A stretch of 64,000 bases of DNA from Mobilibacterium timonense (GCF_900155555.1 NZ_FUHN01000008.1:504117-568116), one strand, 5' to 3'; shown: positions 53,588 to 61,423, counted from the stretch's first letter. Notes: generated from the letters alone by a model not told the origin. Program-made: numbers and translations.

Positions 53588-53637
53588 GAAAAGGGGGAAC
53601 CATTCCCCCGTTGTGCTAGCTCATCACCGAAAATATC

Positions 53638-53769
53638 ATGAGAACAATAGCAATAATTCTAAGCTTGGTAGCAATGGTGCTATCCATTACGAGCATCATC
53701 ATCTCAGTCAAGTCTATCAGGAGGAGAGCTGATGATGGAGAGGGAGGTGGCGATGATGCCAACAGGTAA
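53638..53769 (+). CDS. Second hydrophobic microprotein (43 residues)
   Basis: MRTIAIILSLVAMVLSITS starts a single membrane helix, followed by a charged tail KSIRRRADDGEGGGDD. No strong ribosome site. It resembles the first microprotein in its III-SV ending of the helix, so the two may be paralogues. The tail overlaps the start of the next gene. Confidence 0.45.
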   Translation: MRTIAIILSLVAMVLSITSIIISVKSIRRRADDGEGGGDDANR

Positions 53770-53956
53770 ACCTAACGCACAGACTATAGCCTCAAAGAAA
53801 TATCAGCAGAAAGTAGGGTTGATTGCGAAAAGCTTCAAGATCAAGAAGACTCTAGCTGATGATTTCAAGGCAGCCTGTCAGAAACGTGGAGAGGGACAGG
53901 CTGCAGTGATCTCCAGATTGATGCAGGAATATATTGATGAAGCATCCAAAGAATGA
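53756..53956 (+). CDS. Small ribbon-helix-helix-like DNA-binding protein
   Basis: 66 residues from ATG 53756 (GGGAGGTGG upstream). SFKIKKTLADDFKAACQKRGEGQAAVISRLMQEYI is the strand-helix-helix pattern of Arc/CopG-type regulators. Last gene before attR; candidate repressor of the microprotein promoter or a recombination directionality factor. Confidence 0.65.
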   Translation: MPTGKPNAQTIASKKYQQKVGLIAKSFKIKKTLADDFKAACQKRGEGQAAVISRLMQEYIDEASKE

Positions 53957-53960
53957 GCGT

Positions 53961-53980
53961 ATGCCACACTTTATGCCAGA
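53961..53980. promoter_or_regulatory. Integrase arm-type sites, right end
   Basis: ATGCCACACTTT at 53961-53972 followed by the partial copy ATGCCAGA, the same tandem layout as at 24101-24124. Confidence 0.6.
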
Positions 53981-54030
53981 GAAATCATAAAAGTCTGTAA
54001 TATCAAGGCATACACGAATTGAAGTAATTA

Positions 54031-54103
54031 CCCCTACGCTCCACCAGATGAAATGAAAAAAGCCGCTGAGATCAACAGAGATGTTGAGATCGGCGGCTTT
54101 TTT
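54031..54103. repeat. attR, right prophage attachment site
   Basis: 73-base copy of 23964-24036 with one mismatch, holding the last 16 bases of tRNA-Ala and a complete copy of its terminator. Excision would restore the single site. Confidence 0.93.
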
Positions 54104-54113
54104 GTAGTTTGCC

Positions 54114-54161
54114 TTGACAGGAACACGTCGATCAAATAATATGTATGTGGGAATTCCCACA
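54114..54161 (+). promoter_or_regulatory. Promoter and perfect operator of a toxin-antitoxin-like pair
   Basis: TTGACA (54114-54119), 17 bases, TAATAT (54137-54142), then the perfect 16-base palindrome TGTGGGAATTCCCACA (54146-54161) over the start site. Typical of tightly autorepressed antitoxin operons. Confidence 0.75.
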
Positions 54162-54184
54162 ACCCCACATAGGAGGTGATGAAA

Positions 54185-54439
54185 ATGAAAATGAAAACGA
54201 CGATCAAGGAATATGATGCAAAGATAGACTCGAAGAAGAGGCTTACCCTACGCGAAAGTCCTTTTGAATATTATCATGTTGAACACTTTTCCGACGGGAG
54301 GATCGTTCTCCAGCCGAGAGAGCTGGTGGAACCTTTCCGTGTTTCAGAGAGCGCCCTTGAGATGATGGACAAGTCCATGAACAACGTCAATGAGGGAAAA
54401 GCAGGCAAAGCAGTGGATGTTTCGAAATTCAAGGAGTGA
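54185..54439 (+). CDS. Antitoxin-like protein
   Basis: 84 residues. A strand-rich N-terminal part (YDAKIDSKKRLTLRESPFEYYHV) and a helical C terminus with VSESALEMMDKSMNN, a form seen in clostridial antitoxins paired with the toxin type that follows. ATG 54185 is chosen, eight bases after AGGAGG. Four bases before the partner gene. Confidence 0.65.
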   Translation: MKMKTTIKEYDAKIDSKKRLTLRESPFEYYHVEHFSDGRIVLQPRELVEPFRVSESALEMMDKSMNNVNEGKAGKAVDVSKFKE

Positions 54440-54442
54440 TCC

Positions 54443-54820
54443 ATGTTTACGATACGAATGGGTATCCCTGAAATGGAAGGGTTCTGGGATACGCTGGAGA
54501 AAAAAGTCGAGGCAGGAGCAGCATCCAGAGAAGAGATCAAGCTATATAAGAAAATAGGAAAAGCCCTATACCTGTTGTCAGAGGATCCACGTTATCCTGG
54601 GCTTAATTCTCACGAGATCTCCTCTTTGATGGCTCGCTACGGAAGGAAAGTGTGGGAATCATATCTGGAAAACAGGACTCCTGCCGCAGGAAGAATGTTC
54701 TGGACATATGGACCAGGACAGGGAGAAATAACTGTCGTTGCAATTGAGCCACATCCTGACGATAAATCAAATGCGTACAAAAGCATCACATTGTCATCCA
54801 TGGGAGAGGTTTTAAAATAG
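54443..54820 (+). CDS. RelE/ParE-like toxin candidate
   Basis: 125 residues. IKLYKKIGKALYLLSEDPRYPGLNSHEI, GRKVWESYLENRTPAAGRMFW and ITVVAIEPHPDD follow the RelE/ParE layout (two helices, then strands with a basic RMFW segment). Chromosomal, just outside attR; not part of the phage. Confidence 0.65.
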   Translation: MFTIRMGIPEMEGFWDTLEKKVEAGAASREEIKLYKKIGKALYLLSEDPRYPGLNSHEISSLMARYGRKVWESYLENRTPAAGRMFWTYGPGQGEITVVAIEPHPDDKSNAYKSITLSSMGEVLK

Positions 54821-55043
54821 ATGCAATAAATGGATGATCCATCGCAAATTGAAAAGCTTAAGAGTTGAGCGTTGAAAATCCTGGGGATTCACTGCGCCTC
54901 GTCAAGCTTGGCGGAGAAAAGTCGCGGTGTGTATAAACGTGGATTAGCGCATTTCCCAGATACGTGCTATAATCATTTCGCTATAGCGGGTGATCTCCGG
55001 ATCGCACACGACACCCTAAATACAACTCAATAGACAAGATCGA

Positions 55044-55174
55044 TTTACAGGGAGCTGATAACGGCTGAGAGGAAGTGCAGACTTCGACCTGATGACCTGA
55101 TTTGGATAATGCCAACGTAGGGATAGAATAGAGACTTTTGCCGGGCAGGATCCTCTTCGGGGGCCTGCCCTTTT
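55044..55174 (+). promoter_or_regulatory. TPP riboswitch (THI element) with terminator
   Basis: Conserved blocks in order: CAGGGAGC, GGCTGAGA, GACCTGATGACCTGAT, TTGGATAATGCCAACGTAGGGA (55050-55122). An expression-platform terminator follows: GGGCAGG/CCTGCCC stem and T4 (55143-55174). Thiamine pyrophosphate binding should end transcription before thiM. Confidence 0.93.
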
Positions 55175-55223
55175 CAGTTGCCAGACAACTTTCTGGACCT
55201 GATGCCTGAGAAGGAGGATAAAA

Positions 55224-56045
55224 ATGTTCAAAGACTGTTTTGACAACGTAAGAAAAAGCGTGCCGCTCGTGCACAACATCACCAACTACGTGACGGTAAA
55301 CGATGTAGCAAACATCCTGCTTGCCGCCGGCGGCAGCCCTATCATGTCCGACGACAAGAACGATGTGCCTGACATCCAGACCATATGCGGAGGCCTGAAC
55401 ATCAACATCGGCACGCTGAACGCCAGGACCATCGAGTCCATGTTCATAGCCGGACGCAAGGCGAACGAGCTCGGTCACCCCGTCCTGCTGGATCCGGTCG
55501 GTGCCGGCGCCTCGAAGTTCCGCACGGACACCGCTGTCGACCTTCTCAAGGAGATAAAATTCGACGCGGTCCGCGGAAACATCTCTGAGATAAAGACCCT
55601 TGCCATAGGCAGCGGGACCACAAAGGGCGTGGACGCAGATGCGGCAGATGCCATCACGGACGAGACGCTTCCGAAGGCCGTAGAGTTTCTGAAGGGCCTT
55701 GCAAAAAACATGGATACGATCGTCGCAGTGACCGGCGCCATCGACATAGTCACCGATGGCGAGAAGGCATACGTCATCCGCAACGGCCGCAAGGAGATGG
55801 GACAGATAACCGGGACCGGATGCCAGCTTTCCGGCCTGATGACGGCGTTCATAGTCGCCAACCCTGACAACAAGCTGGAGGCCGCAGCCGCTGCTGTATG
55901 CGCGATGGGCCTGGCAGGAGAGATCGGGTACGAGCACCTCGCGCCGTACGAGGGCAACTCCACCTACAGAAACCGCATAATAGATGCGATATGCAACATG
56001 GACGGAGAGCAGCTCGAAAAAGGAGCGAAATGCCAGATCATGTAG
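55224..56045 (+). CDS. thiM: Hydroxyethylthiazole kinase
   Basis: Phosphorylates salvaged thiazole alcohol. 273 residues; VPLVHNITNYVTVNDVAN at the N terminus, LDPVGAGASKFR and the catalytic GTGCQLSG are conserved. GAAGGAGG precedes the ATG. First gene behind the TPP riboswitch. Confidence 0.95.
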   Translation: MFKDCFDNVRKSVPLVHNITNYVTVNDVANILLAAGGSPIMSDDKNDVPDIQTICGGLNINIGTLNARTIESMFIAGRKANELGHPVLLDPVGAGASKFRTDTAVDLLKEIKFDAVRGNISEIKTLAIGSGTTKGVDADAADAITDETLPKAVEFLKGLAKNMDTIVAVTGAIDIVTDGEKAYVIRNGRKEMGQITGTGCQLSGLMTAFIVANPDNKLEAAAAAVCAMGLAGEIGYEHLAPYEGNSTYRNRIIDAICNMDGEQLEKGAKCQIM

Positions 56046-56083
56046 CTCTATCAGCTTTTGAAGGAAAAAAGGAGCCTGAAAAA

Positions 56084-56764
56084 ATGAATCAGAACACTGG
56101 AAAATTCTCGGGAGAGGCCCTGGTGCCGACGCTTGCGGTATACGCTGTGACGGACAGGCACTGGCTGAAGCCGGGACAGAAGCTGGCCGACCAGGTCAGG
56201 GAGACGCTTGAAGCCGGAGCAACTTTCATCCAGCTCAGGGAAAAGGATCTGCCGGAGGATTCGGAAGAGTTGCGGCAGGAGGCCCTTGAAATACAGGAGC
56301 TGTGCAGAGAATACGGCGTGCCTTTCGTCCTGGACGACGATGCAGCCCTGGCGGCCGAGATCGGCTGTGACGGCATACACGTCGGACAGGAGGACATGGA
56401 GGCTGGTGCGGTCAGAGAGCTGGTAGGACCGGACAAGATCCTGGGCGTATCTGCACAGACCGTCGAGGAAGCGGTGCTTGCCGAGGAAAGAGGAGCAGAC
56501 TACCTCGGAGTCGGAGCCGTCTTCCCTACCGGCAGCAAGGATGACGCCATTGAGGTGGATCACGACACCCTTGAGGCGATATGCAAGGCGGTATCGATCC
56601 CTGTGATAGCCATCGGAGGGATCACCGTGGACAACGTTAAAGAACTTGCCGGAAGAGGCCTGGTGGGCGTAGCCGTGATAAGCGCCATTTTCGGCGCCGA
56701 CGACATCGGAGCTGCCACCAGAGAACTTTCGCGAAATGTCGACAAGTACCTGTTGAATAAATAA
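56084..56764 (+). CDS. thiE: Thiamine phosphate synthase
   Basis: Joins HMP-PP and HET-P to thiamine phosphate. 226 residues from ATG 56084 (AAAGGAGCC upstream). TFIQLREKD, GIHVGQEDM, GVSAQTVEEA, GAVFPTGSK and AIGGI are the TIM-barrel phosphate and pyrimidine site motifs. Confidence 0.95.
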   Translation: MNQNTGKFSGEALVPTLAVYAVTDRHWLKPGQKLADQVRETLEAGATFIQLREKDLPEDSEELRQEALEIQELCREYGVPFVLDDDAALAAEIGCDGIHVGQEDMEAGAVRELVGPDKILGVSAQTVEEAVLAEERGADYLGVGAVFPTGSKDDAIEVDHDTLEAICKAVSIPVIAIGGITVDNVKELAGRGLVGVAVISAIFGADDIGAATRELSRNVDKYLLNK

Positions 56765-56845
56765 TTTTTTTCCAGAAGCGGTCCATCGGGAGCACCACTT
56801 TGGGCCGCTATACAAAATTAATGCATTTCACAAGGAGGAGCATCT

Positions 56846-57661
56846 ATGTACACTGCATTAACGATCGCTGGGAGCGATTCCAGCGGAGGCGCTGGGATAC
56901 AGGCAGATCTGAAGACCATGCTTGCAAACGGTGTTTACGGCATGAGCGCCATCACGGCACTCACGGCACAGAACACCACCGGCGTCACGGACATCATGAA
57001 CGCATCACCGGAATTCGTGGGAGAGGAGATCGACGCGGTCTTTACGGACATCAGGCCGGATGCTGTGAAGATCGGGATGGTCTCAGCAAGCGAGATCATA
57101 CACGTGATAGCGGAAAAACTGAAGGAATACAAGGCGGAGAACATCGTGGTGGACCCTGTGATGGTCGCCACCAGTGGGGCGAAGCTGATCTCCGACGATG
57201 CCGTGGAGGCACTGGAAAACGAGCTGCTGCCTCTGGCCACCGTCATCACGCCGAACATTCCGGAGGCGGAAGTCCTTTCCGGTATGGAGATAACTTCGGA
57301 AGAAGACATGGTCACGGCCGCAAAGACGATAGGAAAAAAGTTCGGGATGACCGCCGTCCTGGTCAAGGGCGGCCATAACCTGAACGATGCAAATGACCTT
57401 CTGTATACAGTAGCAGACGGAAGCGCCAGGTGGTTCCGGGGGAAGAGGATCGACAACCCGAACACCCACGGCACCGGATGCACCCTTTCGAGCGCCATCG
57501 CCTCGAACCTGGCAAAGGGCTTTTCCCTGGAGGATTCCGTCGACATGGCGAAGAAGTACATCTCCGGCGCCCTCGGCGCGCAGCTGGATCTGGGAAAAGG
57601 CAGTGGTCCGATGGACCACGGTTTTGCGATATCCGACATAGGACGGTACTTCGAACAGTAA
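56846..57661 (+). CDS. thiD: Hydroxymethylpyrimidine (phospho)kinase
   Basis: 271 residues; phosphorylates HMP twice. AGSDSSGGAGIQADLKT at the N terminus, VVDPVMVATSG, VLVKGGH and the catalytic GTGCTLSSAIA are all present. CAAGGAGGAG precedes the ATG. Confidence 0.95.
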   Translation: MYTALTIAGSDSSGGAGIQADLKTMLANGVYGMSAITALTAQNTTGVTDIMNASPEFVGEEIDAVFTDIRPDAVKIGMVSASEIIHVIAEKLKEYKAENIVVDPVMVATSGAKLISDDAVEALENELLPLATVITPNIPEAEVLSGMEITSEEDMVTAAKTIGKKFGMTAVLVKGGHNLNDANDLLYTVADGSARWFRGKRIDNPNTHGTGCTLSSAIASNLAKGFSLEDSVDMAKKYISGALGAQLDLGKGSGPMDHGFAISDIGRYFEQ

Positions 57662-57712
57662 CCGGGACTGGCGAATACAAAAGAAAATAGCAAATACAGG
57701 AAGGTCATTTTA

Positions 57713-58897
57713 ATGGAAAACAAGAAAACAAGCACTTTCAGCAACGGGCTGATCTGGTTCGGCGCAGGCGTGTCCATCGCCGAAATAATCACGGGCACCT
57801 ACCTCGCCCCTCTCGGCTTCAAAACTGGCATCATCGCGGTGATACTGGGGCACATCATCGGATGCGTAATGCTTTTTCTGGCGGGTCTCATCGGCGGCCA
57901 GACCGGTAAGTCCTCCATGGAGACGGCTGCCATTTCGTTTGGAAAAAAGGGTTCATCGTTTTTTGCCGTCATGAACGTACTGCAGCTCGTGGGCTGGACT
58001 GGTATAATGATCTACGACGCTTCTCTTTCTGCTGAGACGATCTTCAGCGTGGGAGCAAAGCTGTGGGCAGTGATCATCGGAGCTCTGATAATAGTGTGGA
58101 TCCTGGTCGGGATGAAGACGCTGGAAAAGATAAACGTCGTGGCGATGCTTTCCCTTTTCGTCCTCACCATCGTCCTATGCGTTCAGATAGTGAAGAACGC
58201 CGGTGCGGCAGTGATCGGCGCCTCTGATGCTCTGACCTTTGGCGGCGCCGTGGAGCTGGCCGTGGCGATGCCGCTGTCCTGGTATCCGGTCATCTCGGAT
58301 TACACGAGATACGCAGAGAAACCGTTCAGCGCCACCCTTGTCAGCACCGTGACCTACGGTCTCGTGAGCTCCTGGATGTTCATCATCGGCATGGGAGCGG
58401 CCATCTTCACCGAGACGTCTGACGTGGCTCAGATCATGGTGAAAGCCGGGCTTGGGATCGCAGGCCTCATCATCGTGGTGTTCTCTACGGTTACGACGAC
58501 GTTCCTGGATGCGTTCTCCGCAGGAGTTTCCAGCGTTTCGGTCTATGGAAAGATAAACGAGAAGCACGCGGCAGTCGCGGCGACCGTGATCGGCACCGTG
58601 GGCGCATGCCTCATCAACATGGATGACATAACGAATTTTCTCTATCTCATAGGCTCCGTGTTCGCGCCGATGATCGCTGTGCTGATCGCCGACTATTTCA
58701 TACTTGGCCACGACTCCAGCAGCAGAGAATTCGACACAGGAAGATTCGTTATCTGGATCGTCGGATTCGTTGCGTACAGGATGCTGATGACTGTGAACAC
58801 GCCGGTGGGCAATACCCTTCCGGACATGCTTTTCACTATGATAATAGCGGTGGTTTATGGAAAAGTTACCATGAGGAGCGAAGAGCAGGAACAGTGA
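57713..58897 (+). CDS. cytX: Hydroxymethylpyrimidine transporter CytX
   Basis: 394-residue NCS1-family permease with about twelve membrane helices (IWFGAGVSIAEIITGTYLAPL at the start). CytX is the typical TPP-regulated HMP importer, and it closes the operon with thiM-thiE-thiD. The absence of thiC and thiG here fits a salvage-only route, although those could lie elsewhere. AGGAAGGTCATTTT precedes the ATG. Confidence 0.9.
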   Translation: MENKKTSTFSNGLIWFGAGVSIAEIITGTYLAPLGFKTGIIAVILGHIIGCVMLFLAGLIGGQTGKSSMETAAISFGKKGSSFFAVMNVLQLVGWTGIMIYDASLSAETIFSVGAKLWAVIIGALIIVWILVGMKTLEKINVVAMLSLFVLTIVLCVQIVKNAGAAVIGASDALTFGGAVELAVAMPLSWYPVISDYTRYAEKPFSATLVSTVTYGLVSSWMFIIGMGAAIFTETSDVAQIMVKAGLGIAGLIIVVFSTVTTTFLDAFSAGVSSVSVYGKINEKHAAVAATVIGTVGACLINMDDITNFLYLIGSVFAPMIAVLIADYFILGHDSSSREFDTGRFVIWIVGFVAYRMLMTVNTPVGNTLPDMLFTMIIAVVYGKVTMRSEEQEQ

Positions 58898-58913
58898 ACG
58901 GGAAGGAATTTAG

Positions 58914-58961
58914 ATGATAAAAATACTGTTCGTCATTTCAGCATCGGGCAGAAAAAACTGA
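58914..58961 (+). pseudogene. Stranded 5' fragment of the phosphatase-Maf gene
   Basis: GGAAGGAATTTAG and ATG open a frame MIKILFV followed by unrelated ISASGRKN and a stop. The first seven codons match the start of the gene at 61795 at 22 of 24 bases (58911-58934 against 61792-61815). It lies 16 bases behind cytX, where the complete gene was probably located before an insertion. Confidence 0.6.
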
Positions 58962-59001
58962 GAAGAACTGGATGAGCCGGAAGGGTGGGAGGAGTATTAT
59001 T

Positions 59002-59035
59002 ATGGCCACAGTGGATGTGCTTCCGCTGTGGCCAT
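59002..59035. terminator. Hairpin between convergent units
   Basis: Perfect 10-bp stem ATGGCCACAG/CTGTGGCCAT with a 14-base loop, between cytX and the end of the minus-strand operon. T runs are short on both sides; may act bidirectionally. Confidence 0.5.
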
Positions 59036-59038
59036 TCC

Positions 59039-59329
59039 TTATCCAAAAAGAACTTCTATTTCGGATTCCGCATCATAGATGGTCATTCCGTCAAAAATGG
59101 TAGCTTTCTCAAATTGCTCAAAGCACTCTCGGAAACCTCTTCCATGACAGCGAAAAACATAATTCTCATCTCCGAAGCACTCGAAAATAACTAGTTCCGT
59201 AAGAGATGGATCTGCTTCATATTTCTGACACTGTAGCATATATTTTTTCCCACGGAAGAGAAATTCTTTTTCTGGCCCACCCATAGTGAGAATATCATCT
59301 ATGAATTCTGATAGTGTATTACCAATCAT
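59039..59329 (-). CDS. Small acidic protein, candidate immunity partner
   Basis: 96 residues, acidic (EFIDDILTMGGPEKEF; AESEIEVLFG at the end). Overlaps the preceding His-rich gene by four bases (ATGA), so translation is coupled. Size, charge and coupling are those of immunity proteins; no family recognised. Confidence 0.6.
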   Translation of the reverse strand: MIGNTLSEFIDDILTMGGPEKEFLFRGKKYMLQCQKYEADPSLTELVIFECFGDENYVFRCHGRGFRECFEQFEKATIFDGMTIYDAESEIEVLFG

Positions 59330-59715
59330 TGCTTAACCCCCTTGAATAATTTTTTATATTTTTCATATAGTGGATGTCCTGGCTTAATTACGAACTTATC
59401 TGCTTGTCCGTGATGTTCGACTCCGGGTGTATTGTGAACATGAACATGCAGAATGTCACCATGACCGAGACTTTTTTCGTGGTGATATCCGATTTCAAGA
59501 ACAACTTCATGATTTGAATTATATTCTCGGTACTGGTGAAAAACACCATCCCTGTCATAAAGAACATAGCCAACGCTGCTGTGGGATTCTTCCGGAAGTT
59601 TTAGCGACTTGCTCTTATCAATAGGATTGATAATTTTCACTCCATCAACTGTTCCAACTGTTTCATATGTGTAAGCAACCTGTTTGCCGGCTGCAAATGT
59701 ACCACGACCGCCCAT
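59326..59715 (-). CDS. MGGRG-type His-rich protein, possible toxin
   Basis: 129 residues. Opens MGGRGTFAAGKQVAYTYETVG and has the His-rich core YHHEKSLGHGDILHVHVHN, then EHHGQADKFVIKPGHP. The GDILHVHVH segment resembles metal-dependent or BECR-like toxin cores, and this protein form recurs in clostridial mobile islands. No catalytic assignment can be made. Coupled to the DUF4417 gene before it and to the acidic partner after it. Confidence 0.55.
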   Translation of the reverse strand: MGGRGTFAAGKQVAYTYETVGTVDGVKIINPIDKSKSLKLPEESHSSVGYVLYDRDGVFHQYREYNSNHEVVLEIGYHHEKSLGHGDILHVHVHNTPGVEHHGQADKFVIKPGHPLYEKYKKLFKGVKQ

Positions 59716-60347
59716 TATCGCACCACCTTCCTAGAGGAACGATAATCAACAGGGATAATATTTCCTCGCATTTCATCAAATGGTGTGCCAAAGCAAATGA
59801 CGGCTTCAGGCTCGATTTTGCTTAGCATGTAGTCATATCCGCGTAAGAATTCCTTCTTATTTTGCTTACAGCCAATCATTCCGATTGCAATGATAGAATT
59901 CTTCTCGACACCGTCAAAGCAGAATTCATAGCTACGAGGCGTACTCCAACTGATCGTTGGAATCACAGTAAGCCCCTGTTCTTGCCAGTAACATCCGCAC
60001 CAGCGATTTTTTGCAACACTTTCTAGTTGTCTCCACAAATTCATATCAGCATATGTTGAAAAATCTGGACTTAGAAGAAACGCGTATTGAGAATACTTCC
60101 TCAGTGACTTTTCAGGATTGTTATATATTCCGTTGAAACGATAATCATCCACGAAGAAATGAACTCCATTTTTGGTGTTAGTTTCATTGTCATTTGAACG
60201 AGTATCGGAACAGGCGATCAATGTAACATTTTCAACATCTACTGCCTGCTTTTTTATAAGTGGGATATTCCACTTGCCGTGACTACTGTACTCATTGCGC
60301 ATAAAAAGATTGTCGCTGCGCATACTTTTGCTTGTGTTAATATTCAT
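59715..60347 (-). CDS. DUF4417-family protein
   Basis: 210 residues. HGKWNIPLIKKQAVDVENVTLIACSDT, VHFFVDDYRFNGIYNNPE, YAFLLSPDFSTYADM and IAIGMIGCKQNKKEFLRGYD are the recurring segments of DUF4417 proteins, found on phages and mobile islands of Clostridia; function unknown. First gene of the three-gene minus-strand operon; its stop overlaps the next start. Confidence 0.82.
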   Translation of the reverse strand: MNINTSKSMRSDNLFMRNEYSSHGKWNIPLIKKQAVDVENVTLIACSDTRSNDNETNTKNGVHFFVDDYRFNGIYNNPEKSLRKYSQYAFLLSPDFSTYADMNLWRQLESVAKNRWCGCYWQEQGLTVIPTISWSTPRSYEFCFDGVEKNSIIAIGMIGCKQNKKEFLRGYDYMLSKIEPEAVICFGTPFDEMRGNIIPVDYRSSRKVVR

Positions 60348-60365
60348 TTATAATAACCTTTCCGC

Positions 60366-60418
60366 CCTATAAAAGAGCTGTGTGTTTTTGTCAATTGGCG
60401 TTTTGTACAAAATGTCAA
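60366..60418 (-). promoter_or_regulatory. Promoter of the DUF4417 operon with repeated TTGACA half-sites
   Basis: Minus strand: TTGACA (60394-60389), 17 bases, TATAGG (60371-60366). A second TTGACA on the same strand at 60418-60413 shares its core with the ImmR-like operator at 61480-61496, suggesting common control. Confidence 0.6.
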
Positions 60419-60538
60419 TTGAAGTAACGGAAAGGATATGCTACAATCTTAGTTACCTGGAGAAAGGATGTAGCACATCCAAAAGTGAAACGTATTTTAA
60501 CTGCTGGAACAGTTATGAATACGTTTTATTATTTTACC
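60419..60538 (+). ncRNA. Candidate small RNA of about 80 bases
   Basis: Plus-strand promoter TTGAAG (60419-60424), 17 bases, extended -10 ATGC-TACAAT (60442-60447). The predicted transcript from about 60454 has a stem GGATGT-AGC-ACATCC (60466-60480) and a long terminator stem AAACGTATT..TAACTG/CAGTTA..AATACGTTT (60488-60526) followed by a T/A-rich tract. No protein frame: the only ribosome-site ATG is followed at once by TAG. It reads against immA and away from the DUF4417 operon. Confidence 0.5.
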
Positions 60539-60556
60539 CTCAATAGAACCACCTCC

Positions 60557-61108
60557 TTAACTTGTCCGCGAGAAGAGGCATAGAATTTTCTCCTCGTAAT
60601 CAGTATATTCAGAATCACCATAACGAAGCCATTTGTGATAATAAGACAAGGCATTATAAGCAGCTTCATAACTGATTTCAAAGATGTCAGCAATTTCTTC
60701 TGGGGATTCTAGCTTCAGCTTATGAATGAGCACCGGCGGTGCAAGTGCAAACTTGGCAAAAAACTTAACTTCTTTTTCTGCTAATTCACTGTCCTCTGTG
60801 TGGTCAAGTACAACATGACCAATTTCGTGCATGATTGTGTTATTGATTCGTCCGTACCCTTTTTTGTCATTGTAGTAGATATACCACTCACCAGTATCAA
60901 GCTGTAAACAGAAACCATCATTGCTTTTCTTCAACAACAATCTCTGTGTAGCTTCCGGATATGCGGAATACGGAATGACTTTAATGTCCATCTTGCTGGC
61001 TATTTCAAAACCATTGATAGGCACACAACTGATATCGTATTCTTCATACATTCGAACCACGATTTGCTTAATCTCTTCATAACGTTCATCTGATAATCTG
61101 ATTCCCAA
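60557..61108 (-). CDS. immA: ImmA/IrrE-family metallopeptidase
   Basis: 183 residues. Zincin motif TIMHEIGHVVLDH (HExxH), with EKEVKFFAKFALAPPVL after it, as in ImmA of ICEBs1, which cleaves the partner repressor to induce the element. Three bases downstream of the HTH gene, in the same order as immR-immA. Confidence 0.85.
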   Translation of the reverse strand: MGIRLSDERYEEIKQIVVRMYEEYDISCVPINGFEIASKMDIKVIPYSAYPEATQRLLLKKSNDGFCLQLDTGEWYIYYNDKKGYGRINNTIMHEIGHVVLDHTEDSELAEKEVKFFAKFALAPPVLIHKLKLESPEEIADIFEISYEAAYNALSYYHKWLRYGDSEYTDYEEKILCLFSRTS

Positions 61109-61111
61109 ATT

Positions 61112-61423
61112 CTATTCTCCTCCAAATAACGCATTAATTAGTTCTTTCTTCTCTTCATCTGACATAGCGGATGCATTACGAGCAATAAGTCTGCGTACAC
61201 GTGGGTAACTGAATTCGTCATTTTCAATTCCCAAGAGATAGTCGGATGTTGTGTGCAGAGCAGTAGCTATACAGGCTAATGTCTCTGGTTTAGGGTCTCT
61301 GGTTCCAGATATATATCTGGACATTACACCTTCTGTAATACCGACACGTTCAGCCAATTCCTTTTGTTGTAGGCCTTGTTTTTTTAATAGGATGGATATG
61401 CGATTGCCTAACTCCTTACTCAT
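61112..61423 (-). CDS. immR: ImmR-like XRE-family repressor
   Basis: 103 residues from ATG 61423 (AAAGGAGGAATTCAC upstream). HTH GLQQKELAERVGITEGVMSRYI, then DPKPETLACIATALHTTSDYLLG. Paired with the ImmA-like peptidase; expected to repress the island promoters until cleaved. Confidence 0.85.
   Translation of the reverse strand: MSKELGNRISILLKKQGLQQKELAERVGITEGVMSRYISGTRDPKPETLACIATALHTTSDYLLGIENDEFSYPRVRRLIARNASAMSDEEKKELINALFGGE

Larger units (their letters stand above)
23964..54103. mobile_element. Siphophage prophage of about 30 kb in tRNA-Ala
   Basis: Bounded by 73-base direct repeats (23964-24036 and 54031-54103). Contains in order integrase, lysogeny switch, early genes with a HUH-type Rep protein, late regulator, HNH-terminase-portal-MuF-scaffold-capsid, connector and tail genes, holin and endolysin. 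All structural classes of a siphophage are present, so it looks complete, apart from one IS-disrupted accessory gene and one frame break in a tail-tip gene. Confidence 0.95.

Noticed and set aside
53593-53609. Rho-independent terminator GGGGG/CCCCC between the microproteins
   Set aside because: No T run follows; recorded only as a hairpin.
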